A stretch of DNA of 64,000 nucleotides from Tuctoria greenei (taxonomy: Eukaryota > Streptophyta > Magnoliopsida > Poales > Poaceae). Shown here piece after piece: positions 11,476 through 22,520 of this stretch. Made by a program: the position numbers and the translations under genes. Within the stretch, counting starts at the first letter, position 1. Every line of letters begins with the position of its first letter. Where the stretch lies: assembly GCA_036927565.1 (NCBI GenBank), contig JAYESD010000002.1, positions 81,591,735-81,655,734 of the forward strand. Reading direction: 5' to 3'. The notes below the pieces were generated by a model. That model was not told the DNA's origin and made no database searches. It was given only the letters and a program-made list of their open reading frames with translations.

Positions 11476-12540
11476 TTGAAAGACAACTACCTTCCCGAAG
11501 AACATGCCCTAGCAGAATGGATTGTGCGGATGGCTAAAAGATACACGCTGGTAGAGGGGGATCTCTACCGGCGTGGCGCCAATGGCATCCTACCGCGCTG
11601 GATTACCCGGGAGGAGGGTTGTGACTTGCTCGCGGAAATCCATGGAGGTGAGTGCGGGAACCACGCATTAGCCCGCACGCTGGTCATTCGTCGTGTGGGG
11701 ACTGGACATCCTGGGACCTTTCCCAAGAGCTGTCGGAGGGTTAAGACACCTCTACGTTGCTATAGATAAGTTTACCAAATGGCCAGAAGCCACTCCAGTT
11801 GTCACCATTAACAAGCAGTCCACAGTGAAGTTCATCAAGTCGATCGTCTGTAGGTTCGGGTCCCAAACAGAATCATCACTGATAACGGGACCCAGTTTAC
11901 GAGTGCATCGTTCCAAGAATACTGCAAGGACCTTGGGATCCAAGTCTATTATGCCTCTATCGCCCATCCCGAGAGCAATGGGCAGGTAGAGAGGGCGAAC
12001 GCTGAGATTCTCAAGGGCCTCCGGACTCGTACATACTCGAGCCTGGAGAAGCATTGTGCAAACTGGGTGGATGAGCTGCCATACGCGCTATGGGCTAGCC
12101 GGACATCAACAAGCCGGGCTACGGGAGAAACACCCTACTTCCTGGTGTACGGGGCGGAGGCCGTCCTTCCCCCAGAGATCACCATGGGCCCCCCCGTGTC
12201 TAGATGTACGACGAAGCTGCGCAGGACCAGTTCCGGCGCGAAGATATGGACCTCGTCGACGAGGGACACATACGAGATGCCCTCCGAAACGCACGGTACA
12301 GGAAAGTGCTCCGACACTACCATTAGGGACCATGCACAGTAGGGAGCTCAAGGTGAACGACCTGGTCCTGTGATGTCTGCTTTCCCGTGAAGGGACAAAC
12401 AAACTCTCCCCCCAAGTGGGAGGGTCCCTTCCGGGTTACAGAAGTTTGTCGCCCATGGTGTGTTCGCCTAGCTATGGAGGATGGGCAACCTGTACCCAAC
12501 CCATGGAATATTGAACACCTCCGTAAGTTCTACCCATAAC
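11476..12540 (+). pseudogene. element B integrase, internal deletion
   Basis: The N-terminal part reads LYRRGANGILPRWI and HGGECGNHA (the two His of the HHCC finger). It then jumps at about 11685 straight to WGLDILGPFPRAVGG. The matching part of element C has a further stretch here with the Cys pair, so the zinc finger's second half is deleted in B. The core Asp residues (GLDILG, ITDNGTQF) and Glu (SNGQVERAN near 11977) are present but split over frames. The end reads NPWNIEHLRKFYP before a stop near 12540. It would insert cDNA into the genome. Confidence 0.85.
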
Positions 12541-13502
12541 TAGTGGAAGGGCATTCTATTTTTCTTTTTCGTTATAAAATCGGCATAGTGTCTAGAGATA
12601 GCACTTGGGTTAACTAAGGCCGGGGAAATGAGCTCTGACTGTCTGCCTTGCTCGGCACGGTCCGGTGCCTAGAAGAAGGTACGCTCAGCTCCTTGTCGCC
12701 CATGTCGGGCCGTTCCTCCTGTAAAGTCTGTTCTCTCCTATGAGCGTTATAATGAAAAAGTTGTTTGCCCTACCCTGAAATGCCTTGTTCATTTGAAATT
12801 ATCTTTAGTTCTTATGAATGATGTCACGCATTTGCCATTAGCTCTTCACCTAGCGTGGGTGCGGCCAATCTTCCCTTCGTCTCTACAATAGTGGGAGCGT
12901 TGCTGTCCGTTTGCCGGCGGGCCACTTTGGGTACCTGCTCAAAGCCCCCCCCCCCCCCCCCCACAATGGCAACGGGTCGTAAGACAAGCAACACTAACAG
13001 AGCGTAGGTAAAAGATTGACTGGAGAGCGGAATTATCTTTTGTCTGTCATGTGCGCAGGTCCTAAGGTACAACACTAAATAAATCCATGCCCGTGATTCC
13101 GATGGCGGACGGACCACCGTGCTCGGGGGCCCACCGTCGGCACCCTCTACGTTAACAATGGGTGATGCTAGAGCTCCTGAGCCCCAACAACTACAGGATA
13201 CACACCATTGACGTCCTACTGAGATCGTGGGTGTTGCCGGAGCTCCTAAAGCCTCGACAACCCCAGGGGACAGGCGGTGCATAGCGTCTCCTATGAAGAT
13301 CATGGGCGTTGTCGGAGCTCCTAAGCTCCGAGAATCCCAGGGGGCCGGTGGTAACGTCCCCTGAGAAGACCATGTATATTGTCGGAGCTCCTAAGGGAAC
13401 AGGACACAAAAATATCAAGAACCAAAGATTAAGAGGACTCCATTCATTAAAAGATTATCTTACAAAATTGGAGGAATACAGAAGGAGCAAGGAAAGAAAG
13501 GC
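12541..13502 (+). repeat. element B post-pol spacer with degenerate repeats
   Basis: This is non-coding between pol and the antisense gene. It contains a run of C at 12946-12961. At least four copies of a GTCGGAGCTCCTAAG-like motif occur at about 13161, 13229, 13307 and 13377, spaced roughly 70-78 bp. Element C has a clearer repeat array of similar period in the corresponding spacer. Confidence 0.6.
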
Positions 13503-16500
13503 CTAAGTCCTACGGATAGCTAAGGAACCAGCTTCGGCGGAATACTGAACACTCTCCCGGGCAGTGTCCTGCTCTGCCTCGATCGGCCCTTCGACTACTG
13601 GACTCAGGGGGAAGTGGGGGTCCCGGCTTCGGTAGCACGTTAGCACGTATTCGGCGACGATCTTGGTCAAGGACCTCCCCTCCATCTCCAGCTGGTCCGC
13701 GACGACTTTGACCACCGCTTCGAACTTGCTGCCAACAGAGCCAAGAGCCGCCAGCGCGTCATGTAGCTCTGGCACCGAGTGGGCCGGATGTACAGGACTG
13801 AAGCCAAACTGTGCCAGTACTCCGTCCGCCTGCCCCAGGAAGTCCCACACTCGCTGGGACTCAGCCGCTCTTCAGCCCTGCAACTCTTCCAAAGCCCTCC
13901 TGGTGGCCGCCAGTTCTGCATCCTCCTTTGCGAGGCGCTCGGCCTCCTTGCCGTGCTGCTGGATGCTCTTGGCTAGCTGCCGCTCGCGGTCAGTGAGCTC
14001 CGACTCCTTGATAAAGATACGGTTCCGACACTCCGCCAAGTCTTCTTCCCGGCCCCGGACAGTATTCTCCCTGGCAGAGACGTCAGTCTCCCTCTTGTTG
14101 AGGCTTTTCCCCCGTTTCCAGAGCCTGTCCGCCTCAAGCTTACACCACGATTCAAACTGCTCGTGGCGATCAGCCAAGCTTTGCTCACCTGCTGACAACT
14201 TCTGGGAGAGCTCCTCCTCTCACTGACTCAGGTCCTCCAGCTTCTCATTGAGGGCAAACTCTCCCAAGTCGAGCTCCTGGTGGCACTTCTGGAGGGTCTC
14301 GTGCTAGACAGTTAAACCACCTTGGCGCTGGTCCGTAGCTCGGTGGCGTTCCACATCTTCTTCGTAGATCTTCCGTGCCTTCTCGTCGAGGGCTTTGAGA
14401 GTAGCTTCTCTCATGTTGAGAAGCTCACCTTGCTTGACCAGCCGGGTTTGCTCACCCTTGGCCCATTCTTCATGCTGACGGAGCCTTCTACTCTCCTCCT
14501 TTAGGGCCTTGAGGTTGTGCTCGAAGGACACGACAACCTGCTACAAGCTAGAGTGAGCGTTGCTGATGGCCAGTTCTAAGGAAATGGGCGCCGGGCCGGA
14601 TAGGAGCGCTCCTTCCCCCGACGCCACCAAGGCGTCCACCGTCACCTGGGAGGGGCTACCCCTCGAAGGCGGTGGCACTTGCGAGCTCAAGATGCCCGAG
14701 GCCTCCGCTGGACCCTCCGGTGCAACCTCAGATGCTCTCGGTCCAGCCCCTGGCACTCCTGGCTCAACCTCCGACGCCAGAGAAGCGGAACGTGTGCTCG
14801 GAGCCTCCATGGCTTGAGACGCGGACGCGGGCGCATTTGGCGCTGCTGACTGAGGCACTGGAGCTTCAACCACCATCAGAGCAGGAGCCCGTACTTCGAT
14901 GACCGCCGGGTCGATCACCCCAACCTCTGCAGTAGCTGGCATGGGGGCCGGCTCTTCGACCACTCCCGGCTCGCCAATCGGAGCCTCTTCCACGTCAGGC
15001 ATGGGGGTCGGCTCTTCAGCTACGTCCGGCTGGGGTACCAGAATCCCCTCAGAAGATGGCGCGGGAGTCGATCCCTCGGGGGCCCCCGACACCAGGGGTG
15101 GAGCTCCCGCCGATTCCTGATCCGGCTGGGGTGCTAGAATCTCCTTGGAAGATGGCGCGGGAGCCAATCCCTCGGTGGTCCCTGGCACTAGGGGCGGAGA
15201 TTCCGCTGACTCCTGAGCTGGGCCGACGATTGACGCCTCCATCGGGGCCTCGGGGGCCACTGGTTCTGGTATCGGAGCCCCAACTACTCCCACGTCAACA
15301 GTCGGAGCCCTCGGTTCAGGCACAATCACACTTAGGGTTGTAGCCGCCCTCGTGCCGATCAGAGCCTCCGCATTCATCTGGGCAGGAGCAGGAGCTGAAT
15401 CTGAAGTGCCTACCTGCTCAACCTCCCGTGTCGCCAGAGGTGTGGCAGTCGTCTCACGTTTCTTGGAAGTGCTACACAACCAAGATCGAAACGTTTAAAG
15501 GGTGACCTCAACCTAAAGAGGAATCAAAGCAAGAATCGCGGTTGCTTACCTTGGGAAGCCCCAAGAACCGCGGAGACGGAGCCGCTTCTGGGCAGGGCCG
15601 AAGCCGGAGCCTGAAGGACCCGATGTGGCCGGAGCCTCAGGCCTCTCAGGAGCTTGGACCGGAGCTGGAGCTGGAGCTTCCCTGGCTGAAGCGACCCTTG
15701 TTTAAAGGGGAACTCCGGAGCTCGGTCTCATAGTTGGCGCCGTGGAGGGAAGTGGCCTTTTGAGACCTATGTGTGCTGAATACATTGACTTGTACTGAAT
15801 ACATTGGCTTTGACAATAAAAGTTTTGAATGCTGCGGTAACATCTTTTTAGCAAGGTCTGACTCTAGTTCCGAGCTTCTGCAAGGTCCGACGTAAGGTCC
15901 GACTTGCTTTGTCTAGGTCCGACATGTTTTTGTGTAGCTCCGGTAAGCTTTGTCTTTAGCTCCGGCATGTCTTTGATAGCTCCGACATGTCTTTGTTAAG
16001 CTCCGATATGTTTTGCTAGGTCCGACTTATGATGGTTAGCTCCGACATGTTTTTCTAGCTCCGGCTTTTGGGTTGACTAGTTCCGACTAGTTTTGGTTAG
16101 CTCCGGCGCTAGGTCCGTCTAGCTTTGGTAAGCTCCGGCGCTAGGTTGTACTAGCTTTGGTAAGCTCCGGTGCTAGGTTGTACTAGCTTTGGTAAGCTCC
16201 ATCTCAAGCCCCGGTTAGCTTTGGCAAGGTTCGGAGCTTGATCGTAATGTTCCAAATTTTCATGTGAAATGTTTCGAACTTGCTTTACACTTATGGAAAG
16301 GTTGCTTAGTATTCTTTTACTAAGTTTTTGGTGTGTTTTGGTGGTTAAAGCTTATATCATTTTGATATGCTTTGCAACATGCTTATGTGAGGTGCTCACG
16401 TAAGGTGTTGTGTTCGGAACTGACTTGAGTCAAGTCGTGGACTTGGGCTCGTACAGATTGGTTGTTTATTCATGTGCAGGTGTTGCTTGAGTTCAAGACA

Positions 16501-18748
16501 TGGCTAGTGACAGGATCCATTGAACTAGTCTTAGGGAGAAGATGAGGTTCAACAACCAAGTTCCGGAGGAATTGTGGTTGAGTTGATTGGGAGGTTGCGC
16601 ATCATGTTTGAATCAAGAACAATGCATATGAAGGTACCGTGGACGTCATTGGAAGATGTTTGCACGTGTGCAAGGAGTGCATGGACGTGGCTACATGATT
16701 CCGAGGCATGATGAAGAGATGTGGACGTAGAAATTGGTCGGAAAGGTCCAACCGACTAGGTTATGGACTCAGGCTGCAGCTGAGTCGAGTTTGACTCAAA
16801 TATGGAAAGATTTGAGTTGGTTATGATAGGATTTCATGTGGGTCACGAATTTGAGTTGTTTTAGGAATGTGGGATACGTTTCTAAGGTTTTTTGAAGTCT
16901 TAAGATTGCTTCTATCTGCGTATATAAGAGTCCTAAGCAGTTATGGAAAGTTTCGATTCGTGATCTGAGTAGGATTAGAGTCCTAGTTGAGATTGGGTTG
17001 GCCTAAGGGCTGGTTATATAAGCAAGGGAGGCCAGAGCTCGCGGTGCACGACTTTGTGTCTGTTCCTCTTGTGTTCTACTGAATAAAATTCGTAGTTCGA
17101 AGGAACTTTTGTGCCTTGTTTTTCCAACTTGTTCCAGACAAGTTTTACTCGTTGAGTTTCTGGACAGCACTACCTTTCGTTGGTGGTTTTATCATAACTC
17201 GAGTTTTACAGATCCAATTGATGTGATTACTTTTGGGTTGTCTTCAAAATTTGATTATATATCATCTGTCAAAATTTCACGGTCATTGGACTTGTGGTTT
17301 CTGATCTACACGAGTTTCTTTGCAGCGTTCTAGAAATGTTTTTCTCGGGTAGGACAGATTGACCTTTGTTCGATCTTTTGATCATAACTTGAGTTTCTCT
17401 CAACGGATTTGAGTGATTCTTCTTGTGTTTTCTTCGTGACTTGATTCTCTCTGATATATATCACTTTTGTCATGGTGAAACACGTTTAGATTAGTCTCAC
17501 ACACGATTAACAAATCGTTTTTCTGCCAAAGGGGTTGGAATTTAATTGTTTCCGCCACGTAAGATTTTTTAAATCTACCATTCACCCCCCTCTGGTAGCT
17601 TTTCACGTGATCTTCGATCCTACAAGCCCCCCAGAACCAGAACCCGCCGGAGGACACGGAGCTGGGTGAGGTGGCCCCTCGGAAGTACCGACGTGGCTTC
17701 CGTCACCCCGCACCAGTTTCCTCTTGCGGCTGGAAGGTTCCGCCGGAGCCTCGCCCTTGCTGGAGCTGGCGACTTAATCTCCCTAGCCTGGGGGAACTGG
17801 GGCTGATCCCCCAGAGGTCCCAGGAGCGTTGGATGTTGGAGGAGCCTGCCTCGTCGCGACTCTGATGTCATCCAACCTTGGCATCAACTTCCGGAGCTCT
17901 CGGCAAAACTCAGGAGCCAGGTTCAGGGGTGGGAAGGACGCTGGAGGCTCCAGTGACTCAAGAGAGATACTGGGCCTGCTCTGGAACTTCTTCAGCAGCT
18001 CCTTTAGTGCTTCATCCTTCACTTGGGCGTCAACATCTCGTGGCGTGAATGTCCACGCCATCCGTTCCCTGAACTTCAGTGGCGCCCACCTGTTCCTCAG
18101 GAAGTTCCCGAAGACCATCTGGGGTGTCACTCCACCATCTATGCAACCTTCGATCCTTGCCACAACGGGCTTGTATGCCGGCGGCAGCTCCGGGACCTCG
18201 TTCCAAAGGTCCATGTCCATGTTCGGGAGGCTCTCTGGCAGATCCAGCTTCTCGTGCCAATCCACAGTGATGATCACCTACTCCTTCTTCCAATCATCCC
18301 ATTTGCCGGAGGAAAAGGTGTCCAAGTACTTGAAAGGGGACCGCTTCCGCCTCACGAAGTAGTACAACCCAATCAGCTCGTTCCCCTTTTCGGTGGTCTG
18401 CAGGGTGAAGACATTCTGGAAGAGTTTTAAACTGGGTCGCACCTCCACCCACATCTCGAAGAAGTGGACGAAGATAGCAACCAACAGAACGGAGTGGGGC
18501 CCGAGGAAGTGTAGCTGGATGCCGTAGAACTCCAGCAATGTCATTAGGAAGGACAAGAAGGGGGGAAGCAGGCTGACCATGGCGTATCCTTGGAAGAAGA
18601 CCATGTCACCGGCATTCTTCTTCTCGAAAGGAAGCTCGCCAATGCGGATCTTGTCATTGAAGGACTCTTGGGACCATCCCAGGTAGGCACGGACCTTCTT
18701 TAGCGCCTTCTCAGTCTTGATCTTGCTGGCGGGGAGACCCAACTCCAT
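13503..18748 (-). pseudogene. element B antisense gene (Transposase_28-type domain, coiled coil), broken
   Basis: Exon 1 starts at ATG 18748 (MELGLPASKIK). It carries SLLPPFLSFLMTLLEFYGIQ, HFFEMWVEVRPSL and LIGLYYFVRR, the style of Pfam Transposase_28 (putative gypsy type transposon). Stops occur at 18278 and at 17783. The frame continues with SSRKRKL near 17700, a basic, NLS-like motif. A solo LTR then splits it (15759-17624). It resumes to a splice donor CCAAG|GTAAGC at 15550/15549. The acceptor TGTAG|C at 15471 restores the frame as STSKKR. Exon 2 (15471-13503) is Pro/Ala/Glu-rich, then a long charged coiled coil, in one frame broken only by stops. Element C has the same gene. Function is unknown. 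Confidence 0.8.
15759..17624 (+). mobile_element. solo LTR, SIRE/Maximus-like copia (copy 1)
   Basis: The 1.87-kb repeat has no internal coding region. It begins near TTTGAGACC (TGTGAGATC in copy 2) and ends TTCGATCCTACA. The plus strand carries a TATA-like TTATATAAG (17014-17022) followed by AATAAA (17082-17087), the order expected in an LTR. The U5 end with CACCCCCCTCTGGTAGC resembles SIRE-type LTRs from memory of that family. The inverted copy at 32772-34413 matches through most of its length. Flanks GGCCT and AGCCC are only a degenerate TSD. The left third holds repeats of TAGCTCCGACATG-like units. Confidence 0.72.
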
Positions 18749-19253
18749 GGCAACGAGGTGGAGGAGGGAAAGATTGGAGGTGCGGGTGACTAAAGCTCAA
18801 AGTTGGGGGGTGCGAGAAGGCAGTAAGGACTTAAGCGCAGGTGCAAGTGGAGGCGTGAAGAGTATGTGACTTGTGCTAGTCTTCATCTTAAGTATAGACC
18901 TGCGGCATTTGGAAGGAAACCACTAGCACCAAGGTATCGGGGCTGCCCACGCTATGACTGGTGGGTCAAGAGCCTGAATCAGCGGAAACGCCGAGTAACC
19001 ACCTCAAGGCAGCCGTTATCGTAGGTGAGAGTTAAAAACTCAAAAGTGGTGACTTAATGGGCGCGCGGAACCGAAACGAATTTCGTATAGGGAACCGGCG
19101 CCAGTTGATGGCGCAATATCCGCAGACAAAGGTTTTGTCAGCCGCATTGAAGGGAAGTCCTTAAAGCTATGGCACAAAGATTCAAAATGGTCCCACCTCG
19201 GGTATAACCACCATACCAAGGAAGTTCCTCCCCGAGATGGGCCCATGGGCCAC
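18749..19253. other. element B sequence between antisense gene start and 3' LTR
   Basis: About 500 bp with no supported coding region. It would hold the promoter and 5' UTR of the antisense gene and, at its right end, the plus-strand priming region (CCCGAGATGGGCCCATGGGCC, shortened here to its last part ATGGGCCCATGGGCCAC). That region resembles GGCCCGAGGGCCAC read from element C. Confidence 0.5.
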
Positions 19254-20232
19254 AGTCGGTGCCTTGCGAATCGGGTATCCCTGGGTACAGGTATAAAAGC
19301 ACGCTAGGCCCCACCGCCCACGGGGAGGAGGTCTGACATGGGCCCAGGGTGCGGCACGACAAGAGGTGCAGCGGCGGCTCCCATTGAGGGAAGGTTCGGA
19401 GCCACCATGTGGCCAGCAACGCTGGGTCCACCGCCTTGTCCAGGGAAGGTTTGGCATGCTCGCTAGGTCAGTAGCCCCGGACCTCCCCTCGTGGGGAGAG
19501 GGTCCGGTGCTGTCACGTCCCCAGCAACTCTGGACCCGACCTCCCAGACCCGATCATCCCGCTGAGGGAAGGACCAGGGATGCCACGTGCCGCGTGGCAC
19601 TGAGCCTGAGCCTTCCCACGGAAGGAGCAGTAAAGGGAGGCGTGCTCGGTGCGCCTAAGCTAGAAGGACGTGCACGTTCCCTATGTAGGCAGGAGCTCAT
19701 TCTCATAAGTCAAGAGGACAGTGGCTAATCCTGTCATAATTGGTCAGAGCCGAACAATTATGTACGGCGTACCAATGAGAGGCCGCGACAAGACAGACAA
19801 GACACGATCGACCATGATGAGGGGCTATCTATAGCCCTGGAGCAGGGCATGGCCAGGTGGCACATTGAAGTTGTTGTCAGAGGATAACATTTACTCCTAA
19901 ATCTTAGGATAGATTTGGTGACTCCCGGGACCACCTGTTGGGCCCTAGGCCCCACTTGTAAGCTGTCTGGCCTTGGACTATAAAAGGATCAGATAGCCAA
20001 CGACTTAGACACGCTCTCTCAGACCCAGAGTTCTCTCAGACTCAAGCAATACAACACACAAACCACCGTGGAGTAGGGTATTACGCTCAGGCGGCCCGAA
20101 CCACGTAAATCCCTCGTGTTCATAATCCACTGTGCTCGATCTTGCTAGGACTAGCCCCTCGAATATACATCAAACCTCTATAGACTACTCTCGAGTAGGT
20201 CCGGGGGAGGTGTCAGTTTAGACACCTCGACA
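19254..20232 (+). repeat. element B 3' LTR (979 bp)
   Basis: It starts AGTCGGTGCC (first T mutated to A) and ends CACCTCGACA, followed by TSD CCCTA. It keeps the TATA-like ACTATAAAAGG (about 19977-19987) that is missing from the 5' LTR. It also has GGGAGGAGG where the 5' LTR has its long G run. Confidence 0.88.
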
Positions 20233-20237
20233 CCCTA

Positions 20238-21153
20238 CGTTCACGAGAGTGTGTGTGTTGTATTACTTGTGATTGTGTCTCTGAGTGAGCATTGGGCGTG
20301 AGTGGATTGAGTCCTCCTCTGTCGGTGGCTGCTCGCTCCTTTTATTTGCCAAGAGCCGACAACTTATATTATGATCGGGGCTCGACAGGTGGTCTTAGGT
20401 TAGCTAGTTTTGAAAACTCATTAACGTGGTCTTGAAGCCATGCTAATGTTTCTTGATAACGTATTAACATGGTATTGATGACACGTTAATGGATCTTGAT
20501 AGCGCGGTAATGTGTCTTGATGGCGTGGTCATGATGACGCATTAATGCTGTCTTAAAGGCGTGTTAATGTGGTATTTAGTGCACACATCTCCTTCATGAA
20601 CCGCGGGGCACGTGATAGCACTGGAGCCCTCCAGCAGGGAAGTTGGGTCCGGAGCTGCGGAGCACGTGGCACCACTGGAGTCACCCTTGGCGGGAGGCAT
20701 GTTTGGAGCTACGAGACATGTGGCAGCACCGGAGCAACCCTTAGCAGGAAGGCAGGTCCAGAGGTGAGGGACACACGACCTCTGATGGTCCGGAGCTGCG
20801 GAACACGTGGCAACACTGGAGCCACCCTTAGCAGGGAGGCAGGTCCGGAGCTGTGGGACACGCAACCCCTAAAGATCCGGAGATATAGAGCAAGTGGCAG
20901 TGACAGAGCCCTCCTCAGCGGGGAGGCTGGGTTCGAAACCGCGAGACACGTGGTAGCACCGGAGCCACCCTTAGTAGGGAGGCAGGTTCAGAGCTGCGGG
21001 ACACGTCACAGCACCGGAGCCACCCTTAGGAGGAAGGCAGGTCGAGAGCTGCGGGACAAGTGGTAGCCTCTGGGTACCTCCCCTCTTGGGAGGTGGGATC
21101 AAGCGTCTTGTCTTCCTTGTATGCGAGGGTACACAGTTTGTAGGGTACACATA
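20238..21153 (-). repeat. element A left LTR, second part
   Basis: It resumes after the B insertion with CGTTCACGAGAGTG and aligns to 22678-23629. It contains many diverged units of the type GGAGCCACCCTTAGCAGGGAGGCAGGTCCGG, a GC-rich tandem region shared with the right LTR. It ends TACACATA before GTGGCCCTGGGCCC. Confidence 0.82.
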
Positions 21154-22520
21154 GTGGCCCTGGGCCCACCTCAGGAGAGGAGACGATCTTGTAGGTGGAG
21201 CCACCATCATCAACACTAAGAACGTCGACGGCGGACCCCCTAGGAGGTGTTAGTGTTGGAGCTTGAGGTCCGACGGCGGAGCCCGAAGAAGGGTGAACTA
21301 GGACCTGCACAAGAGTGACAACCTAAAGAGTAATATTGCTCATTGGTTACAATTTTCCTGCCCTCAGTTTTGTTGTGGCTTACGGTCCTTAGCTAGGCTA
21401 CAGGGCCTGAGTAATTCAGCGTGATAGTATCTGGGTACTTGTTTCTGCCTCACTCAGGATCGTGTGCTGTCTGGACCCACCTAACTTTGTCGCAACACCA
21501 GAACGATAGAGTGTGTATATTTAGGATGCAGGACCATGCTAAGTAGGCATCACACTCAAAACCTTCCACCAGCATTGATTTATCAAGCGAGTAGGCCATT
21601 CAGTGAGCATGTGATCTCAAATGAGAAAGCTACCAAGAATACTCAGACACATCACAGGTACTACACGCTACCCATGTGCAGCAGGATAGCACAACTCCAA
21701 CTATATGCGAATAGAAAGATGTAACAGAGCGAAAAAGGGGACAATATGCATAATATTGAAGCATAATTATATGAACATGGTGACAGTATCCGAATTATGA
21801 TTATTGCTTCGTCCAGGAGCATGTGCCTTTTAGTCCCCGATACTGAACTGCAGTGTTGGGGAGGAATAGTGTGTTGGCTTAGGGTCACATGACATAGGCT
21901 TAGGGTGCAAGACCAAGCTAAGGAGGATGCACACTCTTGACCTCCCACTGACATTAGTCTTTCGTGGGATGTTTGACCACCAGTACTCAGCCGCAACATT
22001 AGAAAGGTAGAGTGTGCATACTTAGGGTGCAGGACCGGGCTAAGGAGATAGCACACTCCAGACCCTCTATTGGTGTTAGCTTTTCATGGGAGTGACCGTT
22101 TAGCGATATGGGACTCCGAGCAAGAAAATAACCAAGGACACTGGATACGTCACAGGTACCCGGTGGCGTCATTGTCATCTTGGCGGCGGGTAGTCATCAT
22201 GCGATGGCGGAAGTAGCCATGAGGCAAAGTGTACAAGCTTAGTGTGCAGGACCAGGCTAAGCATACTGTACACATTGGACCTCCACTGACGGCGCCACTG
22301 TTGCGGTGGCGGTAGAAAGTTGTCGTGTGGTGGCAGTAGTAGCCCCCGGATTGTGACCGTGTGTCCGCCAGGCCAGCCCACTATGGAGCGAGAAGTGGCG
22401 CCGTTGTCCCTACTCCCTTCATGGCTGGAGGGTCGAGAGGAACCAGTGATGGACTGAGGATTCACCATCATGGTGATGCTTGTTCATCCAGAAAAGTGCC
22501 CCCCTTCCTAGTGCACCAAA
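21154..22520 (-). other. element A internal region, no gag or pol
   Basis: The 1.37-kb internal region has no coding similarity. The left end GTGGCCCTGGGCCCACCTC is the complement of a polypurine/priming region shared with element C. It contains four diverged copies of a CTTAGGGTGCAGGACCAGGCTAAG-type motif at about 21520, 21900, 22020 and 22232. Element C has similar motifs at about 47620, 47922 and 47980. The right end has the primer-binding region before the right LTR. This is a LARD/TRIM-like non-autonomous structure. Confidence 0.72.

Larger units (their letters stand above)
5608..20232 (+). mobile_element. element B: Tat-lineage Ty3/gypsy retrotransposon
   Basis: The 14.6-kb element is flanked by CCCTA (5603-5607 and 20233-20237). 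The LTRs start TGTCGGTGCC and end CCTCGACA. The plus strand carries gag, protease, RT, RNase H and integrase in gypsy order up to about 12540. There follow about 6.7 kb of extra sequence with an antisense gene before the 3' LTR, a layout known from Tat-lineage elements of grasses such as Grande and RIRE2. Assignment to Tat is by layout and motif style only. A later solo LTR sits at 15759-17624. Confidence 0.9.

Noticed and set aside
15056..15183. repeated GATGGCGCGGGAG segments as an independent tandem repeat element
   Set aside because: They are the DNA form of Pro/Ala/Glu repeats in the antisense protein, not a separate element.
14541..15343. open frames on the plus strand opposite the Pro/Ala-rich antisense exon
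   Set aside because: They are shadows of the GC-rich minus-strand coding sequence, which has the conserved counterpart in element C.
17109..17333. short protein gene in the solo LTR
   Set aside because: No similarity, lies in the R/U5 region, and is not conserved in copy 2.
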